Source: a virus. From it: 64,000 bases of DNA. The stretch covers positions 1 through 64,000 of the IMG/VR virus record IMGVR_UViG_3300030107_006047. The stretch is one strand, 5' to 3'. Position numbers and translations under genes: made by a program. Position 1 is the stretch's first letter. Each line of letters starts with the position of its first letter. This document shows, piece by piece, positions 1 through 9,048 of the stretch. Below the pieces are notes generated by a model. That model was not told the origin of the DNA. It did no database searches and saw only the letters and a list, made by a program, of their open reading frames with translations.

Positions 1-8
1 GAGAAGAG

Positions 9-3000
9 ATGCTTGAGATGGGTCTTGTTCTAAGTGAAGACGGCAAGACCTTGTTTATGAACGACCCTGACAAGGCGATGGAATACCTCGACGGTATGTA
101 CAGAGATGTGATGTCGTACTCAGACGTTGCGACTCAAGCGACCTCTCTCGATGATGGAATCTGGGCCCTTCCAAGGTCTTTTCAATATCCTGAGCAAGAC
201 TTTTTAGCGATAGATGCCTCGCCGGGTCGGGAGTTTTCAGAGCAAGAACTTCGAGCCCTCAGCACCAACCCCTACACTGAAGGCGGTCAGCCTTCTACTG
301 ACGTAGACAAGGCGTTTGAGCGCATCAGGCAGGCAATCGAGAACCGAGAGGCCCTGGGCGGGGAGCTTCCTGAAGAAGTTCAAGACCTAAAGAAAGAGCT
401 TCCAACATCTGAGGAGATTGATGATCTCATCACTACGGGACAGTTAGGCCCAACTGGTGAGCCAATTGCGCCTGGCGAGCCAGAAGCACGGCTGTGGGCC
501 GATTGGGTTGCCGGTGAGCTTGGCACAGAGAGCAGCCGGGTTCTAGAAGACGTTGAGTTTGAGTCAGGAAAGATAGCCCCCAGGATGTTCACTGGGGAGT
601 CCGTTGAGGGCGAGGGCGTTGTTTTGTTTCAAGGAGAAAGCCCAAGACCGAAAGGCAGGCTTCTTTTGTCTCCGCTCACGGATGACGACTACTTTGTCAC
701 CGCCGTCTCCTCTAAAGGAGAGAAGGCAAGGACACCGATGCGGTCTGTTCAGGATGTTCATCTTGACGAAAGCCTTCGAGGAAAGGGCCTTGGCGTAAGG
801 ATGTACGAGGAAGCGATTGCCTACTTAGGCAAACAACACCCGCAAGGATTTTTGTTTGTTCCGTCGAGTCTGACCGGCTCTGGCGCAACAACAGAAGAAG
901 CAGAGCGCGTGTGGAATTCTCTTAGGAAAAGATACATGACCAACGGAGAGTCTCTTTACGTTGGTCCAAAAAGAAACGCCCCCGTCAACTTTGAGGTTGG
1001 GAAAACCCCTGCTGGCCTTGAGCTTGGAGAAACCATCAAGACCCTTGGGGTAGAGCCTGGCGCACCACAAGTGGTCGTTGAGGGTCAGAATGTGACTCCT
1101 CGCCACGAGGCCCAGCGCCTTGTTGCGAACTTTCGAAAAAGCGAGCAATCCGTTAAGGATTTCGATGCTCTTCAAGAAGGTTTCCGGCGTCTTCTTGGCG
1201 CTACGGAAGACGAGATCGTACTGTTTCGTGGAATTGAGTCTGAAGGGTTTCGGATGCCCGAGTGGGAAGACTCTTACTGGGACGAGCTTGATGCCCTGAG
1301 GGACGAAGGCTATGGCTCACTCTCCTCCAAGGACGCAAAAAAGGTCCGAATGGAAGGAGACCCCGTAAAAGCCAGAAGGTACAATCAGCTTTTATGGGTC
1401 GCAAGAAGCTCCGGGTCTCAGTTTTTTTCCGATCAAATAGCCGTCGCCCTTTCCTACGCTGGGTCAGAGGGGACGGTTTATGCGATTAAGGTCCCAAAAG
1501 ATAAGGCCATCGATCATTGGGCTCATGACAATACGACCCCAAACCGTGGTCCGGGTGGTGGTCTGCACTACGGTTCTAACTTCGTGTTTTCTCCTGAGGA
1601 TATAAAACAAATCAATGCGGCGGGAGGCTTCGCTGGAACAGGAACCGTTCAGCTTGATGTGCCGCATGATGACTTTCTTCCTGAAGGATTTGGGAGTAGT
1701 TATTTTGGTCAAGTCGGTACAGGGTCCATGGTCCCCACTGAAGAAATGGAATCCCTGATGCCTTGGCAGAAAACGTCTGCTGAGTTTCAAACCTTGGATG
1801 GCGGCACTGCAGTAGAGCACAAAGCGCAGGTTCGCAGGGCTGTCTCTCAAGGGTTCCGGGTTCCGGCTCTTATCCTTGAAGAGTACCCTGATCTTCAACA
1901 AGCATACGGTGGGCGAATCGCCCTAAGGCCAGATGCACCTTTATCGCCCCAGGCTGACCCTGTTTTTCTCAAGCCGCCCACGGCTCTTGCGTTTCCCACT
2001 GGGGCAAGCCAGGCTGAGCAACTTGGTGAGACGATACAGATGGTCGCCAGTCCTCGCTTTGGTCGCCAGCCAGCGGGCGGCCCCACGGCATTTCGACCAC
2101 AAACACCAGTTGATCGGCTTGTTGACACGCTACACAGCGTAGAAGGGGTTCGAGGAAAAGGCATTCTTCCGGCTGGTGCTGAAGGAAGATCTGCGGCGTT
2201 GCTCTCCCACGTCCAAGAAGTAGCGCCTGAGTTGCTGCAGGACCGAAGAGGAATGGCTCTTGTAGACGACATTACTCAGAAGTTTTCAGAGGCCACCCAG
2301 CTTTCTATTGACGGAAAAGAAACCGAAGCCCTCAGGCTTCGAAAAGAAGCGCAAAGAAGCACTGAGGCTTTGAACAGTCGAATCGGATGGAGAACCGCTG
2401 GTCGTGTTCTTTCAGGCGCTGCTCTTGGAGCAGACATCCTCCACCTTGGCTACCGCATTACGGATGAGGGGCTTGTTGAGGGATACCAGTCTTATGGTGC
2501 CGACGTTCTACAGGGAATCACTGGACTAATGAAAGCGCCAAGGGCTCTTTCAAACTTTCTTACTAACAGATGGGGGCCTGAAGCTTCAAGCATTGCCCCT
2601 GATTGGTACAGCCCCGCACCCGGTGTACCACCCATTGGCGGCCCTTTGAATGCTCTTGCTGAAACCGGCGAGCTTATAGAAGACGTTGCCTTGGGTGCAA
2701 GGCGGCGCGAGAAACAAAGGAAAAAAAGACGGGCAGAATGGCAGAAATGGCACGATTTTGCTGTTGATCTTGGAATCGAAGAAAGGATCGCGGAGGGGGT
2801 TGGTATAGGCACAGGAGTCGCCGAATGGAGCCGAAGCGTCGCCCTTGGAGAAGTTGATCCGTACAGATCCCCCGAGTACCAACAGGCAATGCTGGACAAA
2901 GAGACCGCCCGCTATGCGCTTTTGCGCAAAGGCGAAGAGGCTATGGAAACAGTAGCCGAAGACCACCCAGATATTTTCACCGAAGAAGGAATAGACTACA

Positions 3001-3215
3001 AAAAGGCCGCGAAGAAGGCGGCAAGCGCTCTCGGAGAGAGTATTGGTATCAGGCCCGCCACAGAAGAGCAGAGAGAAGAGTCACGCGCAAAGCGCGAAGA
3101 GTTTCGGTCTCGCAGAGAAGAGGCCAAGGAGTCCGGTGCCGGTGAAATCGGATCTTTCCTGGCAGGGATTGGCCTTATTCCATCGAGCCCACCGAATCAG
3201 TCGGGCTCGGAGTAG
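9..3215 (+). CDS. Large multidomain phage protein, probably 5'-truncated (acetyltransferase-like and ADP-ribosyltransferase-like regions)
   Basis: The frame is open to the left edge, so the ATG at 9 may be internal and the gene may begin outside the window. About residues 246-275 carry an RGKGLG turn followed by a helix, the acetyl-CoA-binding signature of GNAT acetyltransferases. About residues 398-500 run LFRG, then SQFF with an alternating beta pattern, resembling the R-S-E layout of ADP-ribosyltransferase folds found in phage polyvalent proteins. The glutamate cannot be fixed by eye. The last third is charged and helical with short hydrophobic stretches, like proteins packed in virions. 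A role as an injected effector or internal virion protein is inference. It lies upstream of the terminase genes, separated by a small reverse-strand ORF. Confidence 0.75.
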   Translation: MLEMGLVLSEDGKTLFMNDPDKAMEYLDGMYRDVMSYSDVATQATSLDDGIWALPRSFQYPEQDFLAIDASPGREFSEQELRALSTNPYTEGGQPSTDVDKAFERIRQAIENREALGGELPEEVQDLKKELPTSEEIDDLITTGQLGPTGEPIAPGEPEARLWADWVAGELGTESSRVLEDVEFESGKIAPRMFTGESVEGEGVVLFQGESPRPKGRLLLSPLTDDDYFVTAVSSKGEKARTPMRSVQDVHLDESLRGKGLGVRMYEEAIAYLGKQHPQGFLFVPSSLTGSGATTEEAERVWNSLRKRYMTNGESLYVGPKRNAPVNFEVGKTPAGLELGETIKTLGVEPGAPQVVVEGQNVTPRHEAQRLVANFRKSEQSVKDFDALQEGFRRLLGATEDEIVLFRGIESEGFRMPEWEDSYWDELDALRDEGYGSLSSKDAKKVRMEGDPVKARRYNQLLWVARSSGSQFFSDQIAVALSYAGSEGTVYAIKVPKDKAIDHWAHDNTTPNRGPGGGLHYGSNFVFSPEDIKQINAAGGFAGTGTVQLDVPHDDFLPEGFGSSYFGQVGTGSMVPTEEMESLMPWQKTSAEFQTLDGGTAVEHKAQVRRAVSQGFRVPALILEEYPDLQQAYGGRIALRPDAPLSPQADPVFLKPPTALAFPTGASQAEQLGETIQMVASPRFGRQPAGGPTAFRPQTPVDRLVDTLHSVEGVRGKGILPAGAEGRSAALLSHVQEVAPELLQDRRGMALVDDITQKFSEATQLSIDGKETEALRLRKEAQRSTEALNSRIGWRTAGRVLSGAALGADILHLGYRITDEGLVEGYQSYGADVLQGITGLMKAPRALSNFLTNRWGPEASSIAPDWYSPAPGVPPIGGPLNALAETGELIEDVALGARRREKQRKKRRAEWQKWHDFAVDLGIEERIAEGVGIGTGVAEWSRSVALGEVDPYRSPEYQQAMLDKETARYALLRKGEEAMETVAEDHPDIFTEEGIDYKKAAKKAASALGESIGIRPATEEQREESRAKREEFRSRREEAKESGAGEIGSFLAGIGLIPSSPPNQSGSE

Positions 3216-3219
3216 TGTT

Positions 3220-3399
3220 TTACTTCTTTTCTTTTTGGTAGTGATCTGAGAATAAGTTGGTGATTTTTATCATGTGTTCGGTCTTGTTTTCGGGAACAAC
3301 AAAGTTTAAATCAATACCTAAATCGTTAATTTTTCTTACGACATCACTCTCGTGAATCCACATAGGTTCTTGTTCGGTCTTGTTCTCATTGTGTTTCAT
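3220..3399 (-). CDS. Small antisense ORF, 59 residues, unknown
   Basis: This reverse-strand ORF almost exactly fills the gap between the large gene ending at 3215 and the terminase gene starting at 3430. It begins MKHNENKTEQ and contains a second near-copy of the same motif (ENKTE) about 30 residues later. Its base composition is clearly more AT-rich than the flanks. The upstream ribosome site is weak (ACTAAGC before ATG). It convergently abuts the stop at 3215. It could be a small moron-type gene acquired by the phage or a chance frame. No function is recognised. Confidence 0.45.
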   Translation of the reverse strand: MKHNENKTEQEPMWIHESDVVRKINDLGIDLNFVVPENKTEHMIKITNLFSDHYQKEKK

Positions 3400-3429
3400 G
3401 CTTAGTATGGTATCAGATGGAGGTTACTC

Positions 3430-3960
3430 ATGCCCAACAATAATGATGGCTCAAACGGCAGCAACGGGAATGGGCAAAACGAGTTTGGGGAACTCGTTCA
3501 GTGGATCAACCCAGAAGCATTAGAGTTTAAGAGCACTGATCGTCAGAAGGCATTTCGACGACTTGCCCGCAGAATGGCGGACAACGGCGACGTTTTTAAG
3601 AAGCAATGGTATCGGGCATCTGGAAAGTCAGAGTCAACAAGCCTCAAAGATCACGCGGTTACTCCGAGTGAGTGGAAGAGGTGGTGCAAGAACCCAAGGT
3701 TTATTGGTTGGTTTTACGAAGACTTCCCAGAAGTGGAGCCCATCTCTGAAGAGGAGCTTTGCCTTTTAGACAATGTTTGGTGGAGCGGCGTCTATGAGGG
3801 AATGCGCAACGGCGAGTCGTGGGCGTTTGATCGTTACTCGAAGGCCCGGTTCTCTAAAACAGAGCAGGCCCAAGGCTCTGCAGACCTCAAAGAACTTCGA
3901 GAGTATCTCGGTGGAAATTCATCTGGAAACAACTGGCGATTGCCTTCTGCTGAGGCGTAG
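3430..3960 (+). CDS. Putative terminase small subunit
   Basis: 176 residues, soluble, with a polar N-terminus followed by helical segments containing many Trp and Arg residues. The start has a good GGAGG six bases upstream. Its stop shares one base with the GTG start of the large terminase gene, which implies translational coupling and is the main evidence for the assignment. Small terminase subunits bind packaging-site DNA and load the large subunit. No helix-turn-helix can be proven by eye, so the call rests on position and size. Confidence 0.6.
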   Translation: MPNNNDGSNGSNGNGQNEFGELVQWINPEALEFKSTDRQKAFRRLARRMADNGDVFKKQWYRASGKSESTSLKDHAVTPSEWKRWCKNPRFIGWFYEDFPEVEPISEEELCLLDNVWWSGVYEGMRNGESWAFDRYSKARFSKTEQAQGSADLKELREYLGGNSSGNNWRLPSAEA

Positions 3961-5528
3961 TGTCTGTCAATATAGATGAAAAACTAAAAGGCATTGCCGG
4001 AGACCCGAGAGAGTTTATTTCGCGGCTTCGCCTTGTTGACGAGAAAGGCATCGACAGGAGATTTGATTCTCCGTTTGCAGAACAAAGGCTTGCGCTTCAG
4101 GACTTCATGTCTGATGCAACAACGATTGTTCACTATAAGCCCCGGCAGATTGGTGATACCACCGTGGCTAGCGCGTACAACTTTGACTATTCTTATTGGA
4201 CAAACGACCCCGTCAGAACTCTTGTTGTTGCTCATACTTACGATGCGACTGACTCCATCTTTGACAAGCTGCAATATTTCCATCGAACCCTTCCGTCTGC
4301 GCTGCACCGCGACACGCTGCGCTCTTCTCGCAAAGAGCTAATCTTTGGTGACACTAGTGCCGGTTTCCGCTGCATGACTGCTGGCGGTAAGAGTGGTGGA
4401 CGAGCCTGGACATACCAAAGGCTTCATGCGGATGAGCTTGCTTACTGGCCAAACGCTGCCGAAATGTGGGCATCTGTCACGTCAACCATGCATGATGGTC
4501 CACACAAGAAGATCATTATTCTTTCAACCGCAAACGGGCCCGGAAACCTATTTCATGAAAAGGTTTTAGCGGCACAGGAAGCGGCGCGGGCCGGAGACTC
4601 TTCTGTTCGGTTTCGCTTCTTCAAGTGGTCGGATCACCTTGCTTACCAAAGGGAGCCGCCAAAGGGCTGGGAGCCAGATCAGGAGGAGTGGGATCTGGCA
4701 CAGCTTCATGGTCTAACCCTGCCTCAGTTGTACTGGCGACACGATAAGGTCAATGGCGTCAACGGAATCGGCTTAAGTCAGTTTCGTCGTGAGTATCCGC
4801 TCACTCTTGAAGACGGATTTGCGGTATTCGATGGAGCTTGGTTTGACCCAGACTATCTAAACGAGGTTCTTTCGAGCGTGAAGCCAGCTACTGGAGAGAT
4901 GCGCATATTCGAGCGACCGTACCCAGGTGCAGTCTATGCGGTTGGTATTGACCCCTCCTGGTGTAACGGGGGAGATTATGCGGTTGCACAAGTTCTCTCG
5001 GAAGATGGAAGACAAGTCGCCACCTTTTCAACAAACAAGGGTGGAGAGTTGTTGTTTGCAACAAAAGCGGCGGAACTGGCGAACCATTACAACAAAGCGA
5101 GGACTCTTATTGAGTCCAATCCAGGCGGCGCTGGGCCCGTTGTTATTCGAGAGTTTAATAAGGCTGGACTGCCCCTTTGGCACCAACCGCCAGAGCCGGG
5201 TAAAAAGAGAAGCAAGAACCACAACTACTGGACAACGACCAGAGGAAACAAAGAACAGGCATACGCGCACCTTAGGCAGGTTGTAAATGGTGACGCCCTA
5301 ACGCTTAACGATGAGCCTACGGTTCAAGAGTTGATGCACATTCGAGAGCAATCTGGCAAGATTGAGGGGCAAGACGGTTATCATGATGACCATGCAGACG
5401 CGCTAATGTTAGCAGAATGGAATAGAAGAACACTACCAGCGGCAAAGATGCCCGCAGAGTACCGACCAAAACGCCGGTATAAAGCACATCGGAACCCATT
5501 TATGGCAGCTCAAGACACACGTCGGTAA
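3960..5528 (+). CDS. terL: Terminase large subunit (ATPase and nuclease)
   Basis: 522 residues with the two-part organisation of DNA-packaging motors. The ATPase half has a Walker A-type loop KPRQIGDT at residues 60-67, in the K-x-RQ-x-G-x-T variant common in phage terminases. A Walker B/catalytic acid pair is at ADEL near 157-160 and a coupling motif LSTANG near 188-193. The nuclease half has the RNase H-like acids D331 (GIDPS), E385 (LIESN) and the DDHAD cluster at about 476-480. The start is GTG, overlapping the previous stop. It cuts and pumps genome DNA through the portal encoded next. Confidence 0.93.
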   Translation: MSVNIDEKLKGIAGDPREFISRLRLVDEKGIDRRFDSPFAEQRLALQDFMSDATTIVHYKPRQIGDTTVASAYNFDYSYWTNDPVRTLVVAHTYDATDSIFDKLQYFHRTLPSALHRDTLRSSRKELIFGDTSAGFRCMTAGGKSGGRAWTYQRLHADELAYWPNAAEMWASVTSTMHDGPHKKIIILSTANGPGNLFHEKVLAAQEAARAGDSSVRFRFFKWSDHLAYQREPPKGWEPDQEEWDLAQLHGLTLPQLYWRHDKVNGVNGIGLSQFRREYPLTLEDGFAVFDGAWFDPDYLNEVLSSVKPATGEMRIFERPYPGAVYAVGIDPSWCNGGDYAVAQVLSEDGRQVATFSTNKGGELLFATKAAELANHYNKARTLIESNPGGAGPVVIREFNKAGLPLWHQPPEPGKKRSKNHNYWTTTRGNKEQAYAHLRQVVNGDALTLNDEPTVQELMHIREQSGKIEGQDGYHDDHADALMLAEWNRRTLPAAKMPAEYRPKRRYKAHRNPFMAAQDTRR

Positions 5529-5531
5529 ATC

Positions 5532-7736
5532 ATGGCTAATGAAGAAACAGAGAACGAAAACAGTCAACTGACACCCTCTATTGTGCAGGAGCATCTGCAA
5601 TCACATGACAAACGGATGCGTGAGGGTCGCGAGCAGTGGGCGCTTGCGAAAGCTTGCTACACAACTCAATACTGGAAGCACATCCAGGGGGCCAAAACAA
5701 CAACGGATAGCTCAAAGCTTACCGATGTAAATGTAGAGGTCAACCGAATCTGGGGTGTGCTGACATCCTATCTTGGGGCCCTTTACCCTCGGGCGAATCG
5801 AACTGTTATTGGGCCAGATCCTGCCGGTCAGGGAGACCCAGCCAAGGCAGAGCTTGCTGCCAATCGCTGGATTTCATCAAGAAAGATTCACCATCGAATC
5901 ATGTCGGGCCTGCGCCAGTCTCTTCTGTACCCAGGGTGTGGAGCCAAGATTGGTTTTCACCCTGGTCATGGCAACCCTCTTGACCGTGTCTGGCTAAGGG
6001 TCATCCCTTGGTGGGAGATGGTTCTTGACCATGACGTTGGAGATGCGGAAGATGAAAGGTTTCGTGGTCATGTTTACTTTCGACCAAAGGCTGAGGTTGA
6101 AGCAGAATACGGCCTTGAAAACCTAGCTGGCGTCTCTCGTGGCGACTTCTTGGATCCTTCTGCTCAAACAGATCACACTCGAGCGAGCGCTAAAAAAAGA
6201 AAGAACATCGCACCAAGCGATGAGGGTGCTTTCGTCCGTGTTCTTGAAATCTGTAATCTAAAGGACACCATCAAGGATGAGGACGATCCGAGCATTGTTT
6301 ATAAAGGGCGGCTTGAGATCTACATTCTCGGGCAGGGCAGGGAGTATGACGAACCAGTTTGGGTTGGCCCAATGCCCTTTGCGTCCACAGATGGCCAGCC
6401 ACTGCCACATATTATCCCGCTTATCTTCAACCACGAACCAGAGTTTCCTTTGAGAGGAATCTCCCACGCTGCCCGCATTCTTCCGCAGGTTGTGGAGTTG
6501 AATGCCTACCGTTCCTTTATGGCCATGGCGACCAGGAAGGACACCAGACAGTACATCACAAGAAAGGGTACGTTTAGCTCGGACGAGCTTACCAACCTGA
6601 CTGAAGGTCATGATGGTCTTGTTTTAGAGGTTGGTGATTATGACGGGCCTCTTGATGACGCGATTCGCCCTATTATTAACGCACCGCTGAGCGGAAACAT
6701 ACAGAACTACCTTGCAACAGTTGAGACAGATCTTGAGCGAGGAATCGGCGCATCTCCACAAGCCCGTGGAATCGTAACGAAGGCCACCGCCTTTGAGGTT
6801 CAAACGGTCCAGCAATACACTGAGTCTGACTTCGGAATGCATGCGGCACTCAAGGATGAGTGGCTCGCCGGTATTATCCGATTGGTTCTTCGTGCAGTTA
6901 TTGCGGCCATGCATGACCGTGGTGACTCTGCGGGTGCATTTGATGACCAGAATGTTGCGCTCGCCGAGGTTGGTGCGATTGAAGAGGAACGGGAGGCTAC
7001 GCCAGAAGAGGAAGAGGAGCAGCTCGAGGCTTCTGGTTTAGCGGAAGACGCTGGTGAGCCCGCGCCGTTTGTTGATGAAGAAGCATACGACGAGATTGGT
7101 GAGCAAGAAATCAATGAAAACGTGACGGTCATTGAAGAGACTCCTCTCTTGCTCCGTGAAAGAAACGAAATCGTTCGCGTAGAGATGCAAGACCTCGATG
7201 CTGATTTTGAGATTTCATTTGTCGAGGGTGGCCGCACCCCGCTGTCAGACACAACAATGCAGCAGAACCTTGTTGGCCTCATGGAGCCCTACACACAACT
7301 TTGGATGGCTGTGCAGAAAGGCGGACCAATGGGTACGCTTGCGCTTAACTATATGAAAGTATTGGCAGAACGGTTCGACCTTCCTCGGGATCTGCATCCT
7401 GAAGAGCTTCAAACGAAGGCCGAGCAAGCGGCTGGGGTTGAGCCAGAAGCTTCAGGGGAGGAGCAGGCCCTTGCGGAGCAGATGGGAGAGGCTCCTCCGA
7501 GTGAGGCTCCTCCGGGTGGTCCTGAAGGCCCAGCCGTTCCCTCAGAGCAAAGCATGGGTCAGATTCTCCAACAGATTCAACAGATGCCGCCAGAAGAGCA
7601 GATTATGGCCCTAAAGGCCCTATTCCAAGACGATCCAGCCGTTCTTCAGGCGATTGAGAAGCTTGAAACACTTCCCCCAGAACAACAACAAGAGGCAATT
7701 CAAATGATGCTTGGAGGCGCAAATGCCCCTGTATGA
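5532..7736 (+). CDS. Portal protein
   Basis: 734 residues. It follows terL directly, the usual portal position. The N-terminal region has the helix-rich pattern of portals with large podovirus-like size (VNRIWGVLTSYLGALYP; IPWWEMVLDHD). A long central beta/helix region and an extended acidic, Glu/Pro/Gln-rich C-terminus follow (roughly residues 480-734), which could form the barrel or interact with internal proteins. No strong Shine-Dalgarno precedes the ATG. Expression is probably coupled to terL, whose stop is three bases upstream. Its 3' end overlaps the next gene by 14 bases. Confidence 0.85.
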   Translation: MANEETENENSQLTPSIVQEHLQSHDKRMREGREQWALAKACYTTQYWKHIQGAKTTTDSSKLTDVNVEVNRIWGVLTSYLGALYPRANRTVIGPDPAGQGDPAKAELAANRWISSRKIHHRIMSGLRQSLLYPGCGAKIGFHPGHGNPLDRVWLRVIPWWEMVLDHDVGDAEDERFRGHVYFRPKAEVEAEYGLENLAGVSRGDFLDPSAQTDHTRASAKKRKNIAPSDEGAFVRVLEICNLKDTIKDEDDPSIVYKGRLEIYILGQGREYDEPVWVGPMPFASTDGQPLPHIIPLIFNHEPEFPLRGISHAARILPQVVELNAYRSFMAMATRKDTRQYITRKGTFSSDELTNLTEGHDGLVLEVGDYDGPLDDAIRPIINAPLSGNIQNYLATVETDLERGIGASPQARGIVTKATAFEVQTVQQYTESDFGMHAALKDEWLAGIIRLVLRAVIAAMHDRGDSAGAFDDQNVALAEVGAIEEEREATPEEEEEQLEASGLAEDAGEPAPFVDEEAYDEIGEQEINENVTVIEETPLLLRERNEIVRVEMQDLDADFEISFVEGGRTPLSDTTMQQNLVGLMEPYTQLWMAVQKGGPMGTLALNYMKVLAERFDLPRDLHPEELQTKAEQAAGVEPEASGEEQALAEQMGEAPPSEAPPGGPEGPAVPSEQSMGQILQQIQQMPPEEQIMALKALFQDDPAVLQAIEKLETLPPEQQQEAIQMMLGGANAPV

Positions 7737-8304
7737 TTACAAATGCACCGAATGCGAAGAAGTTACTGAAGTTCTTGCATTTATGAGCAGTAAGCCCGAT
7801 ACCGTTGACTGCCCTTCTTGCTCGTCGGTTGCTAAGTTTTGCTTCATTGCTCCGGTGAAGAAGAAAAAAGAAAAGAAGACCATGGAGTTTAAGCGCCCCC
7901 GCCTGACCACTCACAAGTTCTTTTGCTCTGAGTGCAATACCCAGTGGACTGAAGTTGTAGAGCGGGATGTGGATCCTGTTCCAGAGGGTGGCCGAGACTG
8001 CCCTAAGTGCAAAGCTCACGCGACATGGATGCCGTCTTGCAAAATCGATAGGTTTAGCGAGACCTTCCCTTATTATGACCGTGGTCTCGGGGTGATGTTA
8101 CAGAACAAGCAACACCGCAGAGACATCTGTAAGGAGAGGGGCCTTACTCCAGTTGAGGGTGACTGGGATGTTGAAAGCGAATATTCAAAGTGGGACAGTC
8201 GCGTTGATCAAGAAACCAAAGAGTATGAACAATACTGCGAAAGGCTTGACAAAGACCCCGCATTCAAAGATTTTAGAAAACAACAAGACTTAGGTCTTAT
8301 CTAA
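7723..8304 (+). CDS. Double zinc-ribbon protein (FmdB-like N-terminus)
   Basis: 193 residues. The ATG at 7723 is chosen over an in-frame TTG at 7711 because GGAGG lies five bases before it. MPLYDYKC at the N-terminus is typical of FmdB-type zinc ribbons. Two Cys4 sites are visible: C8, C11, C30, C33 and C68, C71, C93, C96. A lysine-rich linker (about 43-54) separates them. The C-terminal half is charged and helical. It overlaps the portal gene, so it is probably translated with it. It may be a regulatory or assembly factor; its function is not established. Confidence 0.85.
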   Translation: MPLYDYKCTECEEVTEVLAFMSSKPDTVDCPSCSSVAKFCFIAPVKKKKEKKTMEFKRPRLTTHKFFCSECNTQWTEVVERDVDPVPEGGRDCPKCKAHATWMPSCKIDRFSETFPYYDRGLGVMLQNKQHRRDICKERGLTPVEGDWDVESEYSKWDSRVDQETKEYEQYCERLDKDPAFKDFRKQQDLGLI

Positions 8305-8314
8305 GGAGTATCAA

Positions 8315-8980
8315 ATGCCAGTAGATCCTAAAACCGGAGAGAACCTGCCATATCCAGGTGAACCCGGATACGATCCGAACGACCCACGACAGCAAGCGGC
8401 AATGGAGGCAGAAGCAATGCCTCCTGGTGGCGAAGCAATGCCTCCTGGTGGCGAAGAGATGCCGATGGAAGGTGAGGTAGAAGAAGTCGATCAGATGATG
8501 GCTGATGATGCAGCAATGCGTGCTGATGCAATTGCAGCCTCTGCCCCGGAGCCTTCTAAGCCGTACACTGTTCGGGCGATTCAGACTTTGGTTGATCAGT
8601 TTAACGATACTATTGATGCTCTTGGTGGCGAGGATCTTCCAGAGGTTGAGTTCATGTCCCCCGAGGGAGAGAAGCGCTGGGAGCAGCCCCTTCCCCCCTC
8701 TGTATTTGTACCACTTGTTGCTCTCACCGAATCTTTGAAGCTTATTGGTGGCGGCGAGTACCATGAGAAATACGGATTTGATCCAATGGAACTGACCGAT
8801 GACACGGCTCTTCGGAAGGCTTCAGGTCAGCTTGGCCGCATGGCTAAAGACAAGGATCTTTCTGATATGATGCAACAACCGATTGGTGGTGCTGAACAAG
8901 ACGCTGAGATGCCCGAGGAAATGCCCCCTCCCCCTGGTGGTTTTTCTGATGAAGACGACATGCTCGCAGCAGAGATGTGA
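8315..8980 (+). CDS. Acidic proline/methionine-rich virion-block protein
   Basis: 221 residues, AAGGAG six bases before the ATG. The N-terminus is low complexity with an in-frame 21-bp direct duplication (PPGGEAM repeated at 8417-8458) and many Glu and Met residues. The middle (about 85-190) looks folded and helical. The C-terminus is again acidic and Met/Pro-rich. Its place between portal and scaffold/capsid suggests a minor head or assembly protein. No family is recognised. Confidence 0.8.
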   Translation: MPVDPKTGENLPYPGEPGYDPNDPRQQAAMEAEAMPPGGEAMPPGGEEMPMEGEVEEVDQMMADDAAMRADAIAASAPEPSKPYTVRAIQTLVDQFNDTIDALGGEDLPEVEFMSPEGEKRWEQPLPPSVFVPLVALTESLKLIGGGEYHEKYGFDPMELTDDTALRKASGQLGRMAKDKDLSDMMQQPIGGAEQDAEMPEEMPPPPGGFSDEDDMLAAEM

Positions 8981-8985
8981 TTGGT

Positions 8986-8994
8986 TGCTATAAA
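8986..8994 (+). promoter_or_regulatory. Candidate extended -10 element before the scaffold/capsid genes
   Basis: TGCTATAAA, an extended -10-like sequence, lies in the 68-base gap before the scaffold gene. No convincing -35 box is present at 16-18 bases upstream. It would serve a scaffold-capsid transcript that ends at the terminator at 11043-11072. Confidence 0.25.
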
Positions 8995-9048
8995 TCGAAA
9001 CTAAGTGTTAGAGTCACTTTATGTTTGTGACAAATTTTGGAGAAAAAC

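Noticed and set aside
3960-4190. Atypical Walker A in the large terminase (KPRQIGDT) as a defect
   Set aside because: The K-x-RQ-x-G-x-S/T form is a known variant in phage terminases, and the other motifs are intact.
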